From NCBI RefSeq assembly GCF_051020985.1, contig NC_135000.1, positions 24,458,784 through 24,522,783 of the forward strand: 64,000 bases of DNA. The letters are read 5' to 3'. Position numbers and translations under genes: made by a program. The stretch's first letter is position 1, and every line of letters begins with the position of its first letter. Positions 11,590 to 26,500 of the stretch are shown here, one piece after another. Below the pieces are notes generated by a model. That model was not told the DNA's origin, did not search any database, and saw only the letters and a list, made by a program, of their open reading frames with translations. Source of the DNA: Nomia melanderi. Taxonomy: Eukaryota > Arthropoda > Insecta > Hymenoptera > Halictidae.

Positions 11590-14500
11590 GTAAGTTCAAT
11601 TTGTAGATAAAAGGAAACCGTATTAAGAAACGATTATCTCGATCAAATGAAAGTGTTGACGGCATCAAATGTCGATCAAACCGAATGAAAATACGCCGAA
11701 AGTAGCAAACATCGAATACGACTAATCACATTAAAGTCGATGCAGATCCAATAGCGTAGCAATTCATACACTCGCTAGGAAAGCACACCTAATACTGACG
11801 CCACATGTCATTTACGTAATTATAAATAGAAGTGATCAAGTTTCACGCCTCGTTTTACCTTGTATTGTAGACTTCGCGGAAAAAAAGTTTTATTACCATA
11901 ATCATTTGTATGCTTGTATATTGCTATTGGAAGAAAACAGTTCATCAATGTCGAGTGTAACCATATTAATTTATGGCATATTAATGAAATAATTTTTATA
12001 CAGAACGGAAGAATTAATAAATTATGTAGATATGTATAATTTTGACTATGCTTTGAATTTCTGTGCTTAGAGAACTTTGATTTACCGTTTGTGTCATCTT
12101 AAGTGTGATCTAGCGGATTTTGATGCATGGAAATGAGGCTGGAAGAAAATTACGTTTCCACTCGTGACAGTCTATTTTAACTTTTTCGCACTGCTCGAAT
12201 TTCAATCACGTTTCAATTGATGATTCAAGGTGAAGTGAAACGACCGAATGTCGTCCACGATGTGCCTTATCGCATTGTGAAACCTTAAAGTATCGGTTTG
12301 AAGAGCGTTCTTTGAAGTACTCACAAACGTCTATTTTTGTACGTGTAACTTAAAGACTCCTTTAACAGACGTTTCCAATTAGAGATTTCTCATGGACGTT
12401 GATTAATGAAGCCGCGAACGTCGCTTTTGAATCGCGAACATCGAGAACTTTATTACATGTACAGTGTGTCCCATTCTGATCGATAAATTCATTTATCATC
12501 AAAAGCGTGCAAAAGAATTTGGTAAATCAAGACAATGTGTGTTTCAGGATTTTATTTTGATATTGTTCCATCGTAAACGAATTGCGTTGTGATCGTATGA
12601 CTCGATAATCAAGGGTCCAGTTTCACTTCATTGCTAAGAAAGATGTATACTCTATGAATTTTCTAGAAATATTATTTCCTTTCCTTAATATCGACACGTG
12701 TGTTTGTATATCTATAAAAATTGTATGACAATTACGAAATTCATGAAATTAAAACGTCTAATTATTTTAATGTTTAATGTGTCATACCGTTGATATTTGA
12801 AAACGCGACACTGCATATGTAATTTAATTTGGCTCAGTGTTTATTACGCGCGTCATTTCTTGTAGTACATCCATTAGCAGGCATTACTCTTTGTTCATAT
12901 TCCCTCCTATAATTCGCACGTGATGGTATTTTTAGAACACGTGCGATATTTCTGGTAAGTGCATTTCGCGAACGAAGAGCGGTGGATATGTGTAAACCTT
13001 GAAATTGTACGTTTTAATTATGTATTTCTTGAAGGAAGCAATATATTGATACTGTGTTAAAACTTTTACAATATTGAACAAGAATTGCATTCTAAGAAAA
13101 TTCTTCGATGAAAGTTAAGAAGAATACTTGCACTATAAACTTGCAGTATTTAGAACTAATTAACCAATGATTATTTCGTGCTACATAATTAATTGTTTAT
13201 CAAAGTGGTACGACAACAATTTTTTGTTACCGCTACGACCGAGGAAATGTTGCAGAATTTGATTAGTGATAAGGGTTTAGCACGGAAGAACTAGGCGTAC
13301 TCGTTCTGCATAAATGTGAGCTATTAGCATAATTGCAAATAAGCGATAATGAAGTTACATTTCGATGCGTTCGAACAAATTTGTTATTTGATGCGTCGGC
13401 GCTGACTTCTGGAAAGAAGATCGCCTACGAGGCAAGCTTCCCAACACCTTACAGTGCCGCGACAGACAGCATGGAACGAGGTTGTTCCTTTTCAACGAAA
13501 TCAGGAAGTGTTATCCATTAAAATCCACTTAACATGAATTGAATAACGTACTTGTGTGAATTGCGAAACTCCGCGATTGAAGTTGTTCAAGATTTCCGTT
13601 TTGCGTTAATTCGAGTGCAGCCGACAATTTAGAACTGTTGAAAAAGAGGAGATTACATGAAAGGGAAATGATAGCTTCGTAGAATCACGCTACAGAATTT
13701 AATTTACCGAGAGTCGTACGCGGCACGATATTTATTTCATTTTTACTTTTATCATTCATGATCTTATTCATTCGGACAACGAGTTGTATAGCGTGATTAC
13801 TTTTTCGTTAAAAAACTTGAAGGATGATTGAAAAGGAAGAATTTCATGAATATGCAAGTGCTAATGAATGACAGTGTGTGACTGCATAAGGAGCAGTTAA
13901 ATGTATAATATTGTAATGCAAGTGTAAAAAGTTGAGTGTTTTATAAATTATTTATTTATTTCAAATGGCAGCCTAGAAGAGCTCAAGTATGGATGATGAT
14001 ATTTGTAAGTAAATCTATCAACTGATGTGAGTTACACGATCGTCTGTTTCATAATTGTAGAAACTGTCGGATAATCTATCCATGTTTAAAATTGATGTGA
14101 TTAGCCGGGTCGCAGACGTAACGCTGTGGGAGGTCCCCGATACGGACACGTATGTAGACGCGTTTCTGGGAATTGCAGTAATTTCTTGACGTCGCGATTC
14201 GGCTGGTCCTTCAAAATGACGAGTTATGTCACAGGATTGAGAAATCGCGTCATATCAAAATATTAGCGCTCTAGTGCCTCCAGTTTCCTCGTTAATTTGA
14301 TGTGTCTATCAGTTTAGAAGCAGAAGGTCGTTAATGAATTCAAATACACTGTTATGAATGAACGTGGTCAATAAAAATCACTATTAGTATGCAGAATCAA
14401 AATTTGCATTATGTTTAATACATTGTACCGTTCGTTCATTGCCATTTCTCAAAGTTTCATAAAATTAATGATTAATATACTTTAGTACATTATTTCCTTT

Positions 14501-17500
14501 TGTATTGTAAATATTGAAGTGCTAAAATAACAATTAGAATGACCATAAATTAAAATATAACATAATATATTCTGAAGTTTGAAATATATAATGCTATTAA
14601 GGTACATTCGTATTTAGAAGTTAAAAAACTATTTCGAAATATTTAGATGTTTATAACGATAACATAATTATAAATATATAATAATTATAATATTGTTTAA
14701 GAAGGTAGTAACAGCATGTGTTACCACAATAACTTTATAAAGTTGATCGTAAATGCAAATTCATTCAAAGTTAGCAAAAAATTGTACCTTCTATATTCAG
14801 CAGACAGTGTATTAATAAATTGTTTCTGTGCCACTGTGTAGTATATTAACTACACGTTTTTGCAAAATAAATAATCTCGTTATAATGATTGGTACGAACA
14901 TAGGAGTTATGGTGCGCACTGTGGGGACGGACGACCCACCTCCGTCTACCTGTTCCATTCGAGAGACCACTTCTTTCGATTTCTGGGATCCTGTTTACCT
15001 GTGATGCATTGGGCCTTACGGTTCGCTAGGGACAGGCTCGAGGGCCTACTCCACTATCCGTAGATCCTGATTTTTGTCCGTCTCTTTGGGCCTCAAAGCC
15101 ACAGCTTCAAAACATTCCACAGACCCACGCTTTTATCGACCTTATCAATTAATTTATTCCCTGTCAAGTAATATAAGGATTTTACATATAAAGATTCTAT
15201 ATATATATATATATTCAATATATATATTCAAAATTCAATTAACAATATTTACACTCGAAACGCCACACTTTCTCACAAATCGACCTTGAAATAATAACAA
15301 TTAAGCGCGTAATTATTACACTAAGGATTTTATATATCAATACTATCCTACGGACTAAATAAATTTATATATGACTGCAGCTGATTGCAAGTTGCCGTCT
15401 AATAACCCATATTTACATAAACATTCGTATGCTAATTACATCTAATAACATCTAATTTATGTTTCAACATTTTCGAACGTTATCTTTCCACTTGGGTGAT
15501 TGTTAAATTACATATTTTATTATTCGACATACACATGTAAGTTAACAACCTCGAACCCGATAAAAACAGAATTACCAAAACACGCCCATCGGCGATGCCG
15601 CCGTATTAAGAGTTCCGAATAAAAATTTCAACAATCCTCGCATTGTTTTCTACGTGGGCAAAGTCCCAGAACACGTTAGGGAAAGGGACAGTCCGTACGG
15701 TTTGGAGGGAAAAGGACCAAAAGAGGCCGAAGGCACGAGCGAGATAGAATCGAGTGAGCATCGCTGGAGGGCGGGAAAGGTGGGGGAAGTTGGGCCTTAC
15801 TCGTCGGAGCGTCCGAGGTTGCCAGTTCGCTCGAGACTCGGCCGGTGTGTGGTTCGTTCGGGCGTTCCGTCGACGCTCGCACGACAGCGAGAACGTTTTG
15901 TCGGTGTGTTTCTTTATTCGTTTTCTCGGTCGCGGTTCGTCTGTCGTTTCAGTGATCGTCATCCTCGATCGCTCCCCTTTGCCAGTCCCTTTCCGGGACC
16001 TTTTCGATGACAGTCGGTCGTTCGGGGAAAGAACACGATCGTGGTTTCACGTCCGTGGCTCGATCGCGGCGAAGATCGTGAAGGCTCGAAAGAAACGCCA
16101 TCGTTGGTGGGAACGAGACGGTACACGGGGAGAGAGAGAGAGAGATAGAGAGAGAGTGATAGAGGGAGAGAAAGAGGGAAAAGGTGGAGAAACACAAAAG
16201 TGAGACAGAGAGGGAGAGAGAAAGTTAAAAGTCCATGTGTGCAAGTGACGAGGTGTTCGCGCGCATACGGGTGCAGTGGGCTTCTTGACAGTGTCGAATC
16301 AACAAGTGTCGCGCACGGAGCGTCGATGCGCGCGGTGTGTGTGCGCGCGCGCGTTTCTAACCTCATCCTCGAGATCGGTTCGGCACGGTGTACGATCTGA
16401 ACGCGGCAAGCCCTCGTTGTACCCCAGTGCTCGCGTTTCGCTCGTGCAAGCTGTGAGAGACGGCTCGGTGTTCGCCTCGTGGCGGCCGTAATCGATGTGA
16501 TATTCGTGCTTTTCCATTCGACGTGCCCTTGGATACACGTTACGTCGCCGATCCGGTGGCTGCGTCTCTCCCAACGTCTCAAGATGGAAGTCGTTTACAT
16601 AGGTACGTCATCGCACACGATTCCGTGCCGTGTATCACAGGCCCGGAATCTCGACGGTCGTTGTTACTTTTACTTCGTAATCGGCGCCCGTCACGTGAGT
16701 TGACACCACGATTTACTTTGCGGTTGCGTCTTATCTATTCGGCGGCTTGACAGGTTGGCTTTTAACGGCGGAAAAGCCGGCAGGATATTTTCAAGCGGTT
16801 CGCTCGCTGTTCGGTATTGTTGCTGTACGTTTGACAAGGGATCGCGGCTTCGGTGAACAGTCGCTGGTAGCTGTTGAAATTTTGTTGACGAGTCCGTGCG
16901 ATCTAGAGTTTTTCTTTTAACGTTGGTATTGTTCTGTGTTTCGCGTCCACGTAAGTGTCAGTGTTGGGAATTTGAATTGTCTAAGGGGAAAGCTGTTATT
17001 TTGTTAATCACTTGTGGATTTTTCTAGGCTTGCCGTTAGTAGGCAATAAGGTTATCTTTCTTCTCTAAAGTACGGCTTATCTAATCTTTAGCGTAATTAT
17101 TTATCCTGTACGCAAAACGTATATATACGTCAAGAAATCGGTATGGTACACGTGCGTGGCTAGAATATAACCGGGCTGCGTAAGTGGTGTCATTTAGATT
17201 AGAACGCGCGGTCTCGTGCGGAGGGGTTCAATGAACGTGTCATTTGGCGCGACGACTTAACGAAACGTTGCTCTAACGTTATTTTAAAGCAACAAAAAGA
17301 TTAATAGCGGCTTACGTGTTTTCATGGCCAGCTGGTGTTGAAGTAACAGTGGAAGTAATTTAGAACATTCCTGAATCGACTGGAACGTTATTGCATAGAA
17401 TAAGTTGGTGACCGTTACTGACTTAAAACTTGTCAGGCACCGAGAGTTCGACTCTATGAATAACGATATATCGCGATTGTATGCTAATCGATACACAGTT

Positions 17501-20500
17501 TTTCATTATCGATTCTGCGACCACAGGAATTTTCGTTTTCGACAAAATTGGCGGGAAATTTTGATTACAGTGTTATTGCTTTATAGAAAAGTTTATAGGT
17601 TTATTTATAACTACGGGGAATAAGGGGAATGTTTTGTTATAGTATTTGTATTAACGTTTGTTGTCATACTCATCATTCTAATTGAAATTACATAAGATTA
17701 TTGTAAATAATGTAATTTGTAGAAGTATCGAGGAAACAAATATTGTGATAATGTTAATGTCTAAGAAATGGTACAAGATTAAATGGATACTCATGCCGTG
17801 GGATATTTATTCCTTGTAATTAATTGCGAAATTAATATACACTTGTGATTAATTTGTAAGTTGGAATATAAAACCTGACAGTATTTATTGAGCACCGTGT
17901 ATATTGTTTGGTATCAGTGTACGTCTCGTCACCAAGTGGCATGTGTACAGTTTGATGTTCACTTTTTACCTAAGCACTATCGTTCGTCTGTGATAAGAGT
18001 AATACAATTTAAAACGAATCAATTTTTCATATGAGAAAAGTACAAAAATTGCAATGTAGGTTACTAAAAGATATTACTATACAAGCTCTATATAATAAAC
18101 TCATTAAACTGTTTATGGCAATGATTCTGAGTACTGCAAATTGCTTTATAACAATCTTAAAATGTTTACATGTTGCAAACTCCCATGAGTTCTGTTCTAT
18201 ATACGTAAAAACATTTGCAATTTTAAAACATTGTAGAATTTTTAAAAACGTACAAATACTTATATTTTTAAAATAAAGAATTACACCATTGTCTTACATT
18301 TAATGCTGCAACGAGAGACTGGAGGGTCGCAGAATTAATTATAAATAAAGATTAAAATAGTATCGGACTGTGTTTTGCGAAAACATGGAAACTTGGTTGA
18401 ACGAGTAACACACGTAACCGATTACCTTAATTACTTCGTTAACGAGTAATTGTTATGATAATCAATGGTAATAGTGCCATCTCCTTGTGTTGTGTAAATA
18501 TCATTGCGTCCAGTGCGAACAATTGCGCCGCTTCCATGAGTGGAATTTTCTTTATACAGTGCAACACGTTTTATTTACATTCGGAACGTGCGCGAGATAT
18601 TTTCTTTATCCGTAGTCTGAAAGAGGTGAAATGTATACACGCGCTGTGCTCACATATTTCTTGCCGTTCGAGCCATAGAACGTCCGGCTGCGGGCGGCAA
18701 GAATCATTGGCGTACTGTGCGCGGCATTGTAGCGCCGATGACTCACTGGACGTTTGTCAAAATAATGGACTCTTTGTTCTTCCGATTTCAATGAATTTAA
18801 TTGGTCAGCGTGCGGTGGACACGGTTTGTACCGTTTAATACAAGGCATTCATTTTCAGCCTGAAACGGATCTACAATGATAATGCGAATGAAAGGTCCGA
18901 GGCGTTAACATTGAAGCGGAGTTACACGAGATTCCAATGTTATGTACTCTCATATTTTTCTTTGACATTCTCGTGATTTCGTAACACTTGTCAGTTGTAA
19001 CACCAGGGAAATGAGGTTATTCTTGTTAAACAAAGACTCAAATATGTGTAATTATCTCGTACTCAAGGCGTCCAAGAATTCTGCAGAACATTCCGCTGTT
19101 CCCAAAATTATTGAGCTTTCGCCTTCGTTGTTATGCTTCGTACTCTGAGAGGAAAAGTTTGTACAGTTTATTGTGACCTTTTATTTGTACACTATTTGTT
19201 AAACTTGTAAATACATAATAAATGGATCATGGATTGATTCCTACCAAACGTTACATTTTATTCGATGAACTTCATCCAAGAATTTTAGTACTACGAATTG
19301 CACTTGAGCTTGTTTCGACAGTAAATCGTCATGTATTCGTCGGATTATTCTTATCAGTGTACATATCAGTAAGTTCAGAACGGCTTACCTCGGTACAGTA
19401 CGTATAATCAAGTTGCCGCAGTAGTATTAATGAAACCAATAGAGACTTCATAACGTCATTATTTCATTTGTCCATTTTTTGGTAATCGAGAAAGATCGCT
19501 TCAGTTGTACGTTCTATATGGCGCATTCGCGCTCTTTAATTCTGGCAAATAGTGTCCCCGTATAGTTACGAGTTCCAACAGGTTGCACAAAATAAAATGA
19601 AAAACTCGTAGAAAGTTAGAGGAAATTGTGTCACTGACTAAGATTCAGATAATCATATTAGATTTCTGATATTATCTAACCAAGACCTAACCTAGACCTA
19701 CTCCGAGTAACACTATCTGGAATAGTGCGTTTTTCTGATATACGGGGTGTTCATTAGCAAGCATTATAGTCAAGAAAGGGGTATAGTGTTGATCAATTTT
19801 CTCAACGGTTCATATAAAAGTTCAAGCGCCTGTTCGTGCCTCTGTCCAATGAAAAAAAGTCAAATTTACCAATCGAATCAACGAAGAAACATTTCTGGGT
19901 AGACAGTGTGCTCATTCCTTGATCACAGATGTTGCTCATCGCTGAGCATTATGGACGTTTTCGAATGGACTTAATGGGAATGAGTGAATCACTCCGAGAC
20001 GGTCTTGTTGCCATTGGTCTACGTTAAATACTAGACCGGCCTGATTAGCGCCAAGCGTTCCCATCAGCTCGTTTAACCCGCGAACTTCGACTGATGTGTT
20101 TAGGGCCAACGACACGCGTCCCAATGACGGCGGGGAAGATGCAGTCCGCATTGTCATCTCGTTTAACCGATTGTTCGGCGGATGTACACCGGCAGCGATC
20201 CGGGACTGCCGCTCATTGTTCGCGGAGTGTTCAGACTGCTCCACACGCGTTCAATCCCGGCGTCGATGAATGAAAACGCGACACCGTACGAAAAAGCATC
20301 GTCTAAAGAGCTTTCGTGCGAACGGTTGTGCTCGATCTTTCCAGCGCAAAGTGCATCGTATCCGGAAAACGAGCGCGACTGCTGGTCCAAATAAGAAAGG
20401 CTGCTTGCTTAACAATCTACAACGCTTTGACACGTTCCTTGCCGAGAGTATTCCTATTGGCGCGTTCTACGGGCAGCGCTACACCAAAGAACGTTAGCTG

Positions 20501-23500
20501 CGAAAAGAAAAAAAATGTTCGGGATTGAATTCCACATTCTACTAGAATCTATTCTACTAGCAGGGCACTGGGCGCGTTCGGAATTTCATCTTGGCAGTAA
20601 GCCATCGTGAGAAAACACTTGCCGATTTGGGTGAAACTGTGCATAGAAGTAGAGTGTAGCGAGTTGACACAGTTATCAACGTTAGGGGTGCGAAGTTTAC
20701 TTGCTGGAATATCTTGAAAATGTTTGTAGATGAAGTAGGTTTAGGAATACAGTGTATCTGGTAGCTACCAGCACAGCCGAGAACGTCATTTATCAGTTAG
20801 TCAAATGAGGGTGAAGACGAAATCGCTTTGATCTCACTGGCTCTTCTACCGGAGCAGAAACCCAGATCCTAACATAGTTTCTCTTTCCGATCGGTTTGGA
20901 ACATTTGTTAAACTCTAAAGGCGATCATGGAACAGAAGATACCAGCTGGTACACAGAAATGGTATCCGCTTATGGTCTCACTGGGTTCACTACTTCAGTA
21001 GTCACCCCTTGGTACACTCGTTGCCTGGGTATCTGTCCCCGTTTTTAAACCGCCCCGGGACAGATATCGAGGGTACGAGGCTTCCCCCGTCATTCGCGGC
21101 ATCAGAATTGAAGTGGATACCAAAATAGGGGTTGTCATCCAGCGATCGCAAAGATTCCGGCACAAACGACGCGCTACTAATAATAACTGGCAAAGAGAAA
21201 CCGAAGCGACGGATATTTATAGACTAATTTTCCGCTGGCGCGAGGGTTAAGAGCCGCTCGATCGCGCGACACGGGTGTTTACGACGAAATCGTGATAATT
21301 TATCGGGAAACGACAGCGACGCGCGTTCACCCGCTGATCTTTATTACCTCTTTCGGGCCCTGCCCGACTCATTTCCCCGGCATCTGCATCTTTTTAACGA
21401 AGGGCCGACGCTGCGGCAGCTGCCTAGACTCTTTATTCGGTAGTCTACATCGATAATGTTACACGAGGGGGTAAGCGGGATCGTTAATTCGAATTGGCCG
21501 GCGAAACGCGTTCCTAAGGAATTGCGCAAGATAGGCGAGAGACCGACGTTGGAATTACGGGGCGACGCGTGTAATTCGCCGGGAGATACGTAAGCGTAAT
21601 GATATATGGATGGAGAGCATTTCTCCAGCGAGTGGATGTCGACTCGCGCAAAAATGCTGCGTCCTTGAGGTAACCGATACTCGAGATCGAGCCGCGACAG
21701 CGATACTGCAAACCTAGCGCGATATCGGTGGCGCAATGATCACTGATGTAATCGGATGATTAATACGTTTGTAAACACAAAATTGCCGGGATCGGGCACG
21801 ATCCTACGATTCCCCGGTTACGGTAGACTGACTTTTCTACCAGCCATCGATTCGCGGAGGAATGGCGGAAATAGAAGACAGACTGATTCGTACGGTTGCT
21901 CGTAGCTACGATTAATCTATCGCGTGAAAACGCGCTGTTCGCTTCACGAGACTCGTTTTGCATAAATGGAGACCTGCACGGAATATCGACGTGTCTTAGT
22001 TGCTTTTCGGAAAGGATAGGCAAGCGTCAGCGCAACCTCCTTCGCGGGTGCTGTTCGTTTCGTTGATTTGGTCTAATGAATGTACGCGTATAGCGGCGAA
22101 GAGACCGCATGTTAGCGAGCGTTTAGCTAAGTTTAGCGGTGGTTTCAGATGGGTGCCACTGTTTTCGCGACGATGTGTTATCGGGGCGTTAACAGCATTA
22201 CGCGTTCCGAAGTTGCGGTTCGTTCAACCCTCACGAACAGCCGTGGGGGTGGCTGGGAATTGTTAGGCGGTTCGAAAAGCCACTCGAGCGAAAGCATTGA
22301 AACCGGAGTCCCCGGTCGAATCAGATATTGAACGCCGGAATGAAGTGCACTCGCGAATTTATTGTCAGGTTCGCTCGCCTAAATGTCACTTCATTTCATC
22401 TTCCCGAAAACCCGGTTCCATTGCAGCGGCATTCTAACGATTGATTCGCCGATTTCCCGCGCATTAGCAAGTATAATTCGTTTCGGCCGCGAGCGTGTAG
22501 ACTTTCGGGATAAAATATCCCTGTGTACACGGCCCCTCCCCGTTATTTCATGGTTCAAGCACCGCTGTTTACGTTAGAAAACGAGCGAGCAGATGTGCAT
22601 GCATAAACTGTTGCGTCTACCGTGCAACACTCGGTTCCAGAGAATGTTGGAATTCGGTGTAATCTTCGATCCCCGACCCGTACACGTTTGTATCTCTCTG
22701 TCTAATATTTCATTCGTCTGATGATTTCAAACATTTCAACGGATCAGATCGTTCGATGGCCGGACAGCGGAAGTACAGAGGGAATGAAGTTGGTTCAGCA
22801 TCGTAATCCTTAGAACGCTCGTTTATACGATTGATTTCCTGTGTCTCGGTGCATATTTTCCTGAGAAACTGTCGCTATTAGTAATCTACTCCGGAAATGA
22901 GTAGATTGCCGTTCGATTGTTCGATTTAGAACCGTGAGAAAGGCTCCACCGAGAGGGAAGGAACCGGAGTTTTACTCCGGTTTTACTTCTGTTTTGTCCC
23001 TAACTGTATCCTCCTCCTTAATCCTCGGACACTTTCCTCTAATGTCATTCCACGTGAAGCACGGAATCGATTTACCCGAGGAAAGTATGCAGTCCCATTA
23101 AAGAGAAGAGCAACCGGAATTTGCAGGTGGGTCGAAGAAAGTGAGACTCTCTACTTTTTTCTTACATGTTTTCTGCATCCAAGAAAACAAGAAATTCTCG
23201 CTTTAAGACGTTAATTTGATAATAACAAGTATTAATCGTGCGTCGTATACCTCATCAGCTGGATAATTTTATTACCACGAACCATTACCGTACTTTTTAA
23301 ACTTGAAATCTGTGGAATGACTTCTATCCAATTACAAATCCTGATTAAAAAATGTAAGAAAGTGTGATGCATCCTTTGTCACAGTCGATGAATTTATAAA
23401 GTAAAAGTTCTCGTTGCTATTGTAAATGAAAGGGAATAGTATTATCGTTGATGTTGTTTAATCGTGAAAAGCTTGAGTTATCTCCTCCAGCGAAGAATCA

Positions 23501-26500
23501 TCGCCGAATGTATGTACTCCGTATCGATATCACAATAGTACCATTATTCTATTTGTACACAGTCAATTTTTCTTGTATCCTATAGCGGTTCTGTACAACA
23601 TTCATCTCCATCGAACAAGATCTATTGGTCATTATTCTTCGTCGCGTAGAATGCGTTCTAGCCGCAGGAAGCCGCGTTATATACAGGGTGCGGCTTTGAA
23701 TTCGTGGTACAACCGGATAGAGGTGTATCGCTGTGGGAGAATCAGTTGAAATTGTATGTTGTATCTCTTCTATCCGAATCAACTTTAAAAATCGGCTCTA
23801 ATTATTCATTTTTGCGTCCGCGTATCGTGTAGGCCTGTATTTATTTACAAGAAAATTGTTTCCTGCATTATACCGTCCTGTATAGTAACTGTAACAGGCA
23901 ACGATCTCATTAAGTTAAAAGTAAACTAAAGTAGAGCAGAAATAAAGCGAAATTGACGTATCCCCGAGATTAAGGCAATAAGGAAATCCGTATTCGACGT
24001 TATCTCTGCATTTTTACTCTCGAAATCATCCACCATTGAATCCATCGGGGGAAATTGAGTTTACGAAAGGAATAGCCGCATTTATTGTCATGCCGCGGTA
24101 TCAGATCCGCGCCCAGTATGTCGTCGTTCCGTTTTCTGACACAAAACTGCTGAGATTCTCCCGGCGAGCATACGGCGCGGTCTCCACGGAAAGAAAACTG
24201 GCGATCGGACGCCGGTAGAAAAGAACTCGATGCACCATATTCGGAAGCGGCACGGTTTCGTAAGGAAAGCTCCACGTTGCCCGATGCTAGCGATGGGATC
24301 AACTTCAATATATGTATTCTTGTTACTTGAAATATTTTATCTAAGTATATTTGATTTGCCCTTGTCCACTTATGGGTACCATTTTTTCAAGTTATTTATA
24401 GATGTGTATTTCGTTTTACGTTGCCGGAGGTTCTACAGGGTGTACTGTGTAAATAGAATCGGATAGATATTTCCACTAGTGTACACCTCGTCTATTTACC
24501 TCAGGTAATTGTATAATTAAAAAGAATTTTTTATTGTAATATATTGTATAAAATAATCTAATCACATGCTGTTGTATACTTCTATAATTAAGTATCTATA
24601 TGTACGTTTAAGTGGAATTTTAAGAAATAATATTCCGAGGATCAATATCAAGTTAAAAGGTTACTGTTCCTAGAAGGAACTTTAAGATGTTCGAAGTTGG
24701 AAAATGGCAAAACGACGATCGTAGAACAAAAGACTATCTTGTGTTTTACATTCTTTTCCACTGAACGGCGAGCGTTGTAGTTAATTGAATACCTTCGAGT
24801 GATTCTACCCAACTTACGATACTCTTGGTCCCATCGCTGCTCGATGTTCAGGAAAGACACAAGACACTCTTGCGCGCGTATCTTACGGCATACTTTACTT
24901 CGACGACGTGATCGGCATTCGCGATTCCTTCGCCCCTTGCCTTCCCTCGTTCCCGCTATCTTGTACTCGTTCGAACGTAAGATAACTATTGGTCGTTCAT
25001 TCATTCGCCGCCGGTGACGGCCACGCTGATCGCCGCGTTGCTCGCCATTTAACATTTTGTCGAAATATGAAACGCGAAACTAATGCCTGCTCCGCGTCGC
25101 AGCCCGAGGACGATCGACGGCACGTAATTAGCGTTCTTTTGATGTAGATTAAGCTAATCTGTTCCGCACGCTTCATCTCGCAACTATTTCGAGCGTCCGA
25201 TAGAGACGGACGACGACGATTAATGCAGATTTATGTGGAGTATCGAGCGCCTGAATGGAATTCATGATTATGGACGAGATTGCTCTCGGACCATCGTGTA
25301 TCGTTCAAGTATTAGAATACTTGAAAGATCGATAAAAATGTATCTTAATTAAAATTAGTCCTCTTTGATATATTTACTTTTACTCTGAATTGTTTCGAAG
25401 CTAATTCCGAGCTAAAGGAGAAACGCCGATTTCGTTAGTGAATTTTTATCAAGCAGTAAAGGGGTAGTGAAAGACTTCCACTGAGATTTAGTACATTGAA
25501 TCGTCTTTCGTGGCACAGTAACGCTTCAATATTAAATCAAGATTAGAAGTATAGCTGACTTTTATCGAAAGTATTTGTAGAAAAAAAGCAAATGAATTAT
25601 TTATCGATGCTCGTAATAATGTAATCCGGTCAAGGAATATTTGATAGTGGATCAGGATCAAGCCGTGCAAATGATGAATTCAGTGACTCAAACGAATTAG
25701 CAAATTTGAATCCTATTTATATTAAATAAAAACTCGTTTCTGTATAATTAGAAATCTGTATGGGAAATAGTTGCAGACGATGGTGTTATCGATATAAATA
25801 GATTCTGAACAGCTTCGCATCTTCAATGAGCGGCTACGGTTGCGTAATCGCCGTTGAATATGAAATAAGGATTTTGTGTTCAGCGGCCGAGAGCCGCAGG
25901 TATTTAAGAACTACGCTTATGACTTTCTGTTGGCCGACCTAAATTTCGAGAGTTTACTGCTGCATCTACCGGGGTCAATGAGTGTCAACGCGATAGATGA
26001 CGAGCCGTCGTTGCCACGTCGACAATAATTTCGCGACAGTGTCGGAATGACAGTGGATACGCCGCTGTTACCACGGAAATAAGAATTCCCGTGATGTAGG
26101 TGCGTGGTTTTTTAACCGGCGCAATAATAACGATGATGCTCGAATCTTTCCTGGTATTTTGTTTCGTCGAACGACTGCGGCGATAAACAATTTAATATGA
26201 TATTTCCTTTAACTATATTTTATTGGTATAATCCGATGCCGTATGCCACGGTAACGATGCAAATGTAGAAATTTATGTTGCGGAAAATTTGATTCTGAAC
26301 TATGAGAAGATGCTGAGTCTTCTTTTTTATGTTTAACGTTCACTCGTGCGACCGAGGAGATACGATAATGCAACTATAAATTTACAGTTTATATCCGACG
26401 TTGACTTTTCCAAGCAATACAATCGCGTATTTCTGTGTTACAGATGAACGAGAAGACGTGCAGAAGAAAACGTTCGCGAAATGGATCAATTCGCAGCTGC

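Larger units (their letters stand above)
11590..15599 (+). other. Dystrophin intron 1, distal part
   Basis: Non-coding DNA between first exon A and the island around first exon B. It contains a GC-rich block at 14905-15075 and an (AT)n run near 15198-15214. A short open frame at 13333-13521 (plus) has no recognisable domain and was not called. Confidence 0.5.

Noticed and set aside
15654..16582. Several long overlapping open frames on both strands before first exon B
   Set aside because: They arise from CpG- and GA-rich sequence with few stop codons; the peptides are Arg/Ser-rich with no domain, and frames overlap on both strands.
17440..17470. TTCGACTC resembling a tRNA B box
   Set aside because: No A box or cloverleaf can be drawn around it.
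19936..20528. Dense open frames on both strands, one minus-strand frame of 102 codons
   Set aside because: No recognisable domain, no supported splice sites, and equal openness on both strands suggests composition.
21344..22577. Open frames of 60-130 codons in CpG-rich DNA
   Set aside because: Peptides are low in conserved patterns and have no homologue I recognise; intron position fits non-coding DNA.
24648..25055. 135-codon minus-strand frame rich in Arg
   Set aside because: Arg-rich translation of CpG sequence, no domain and no splice context.
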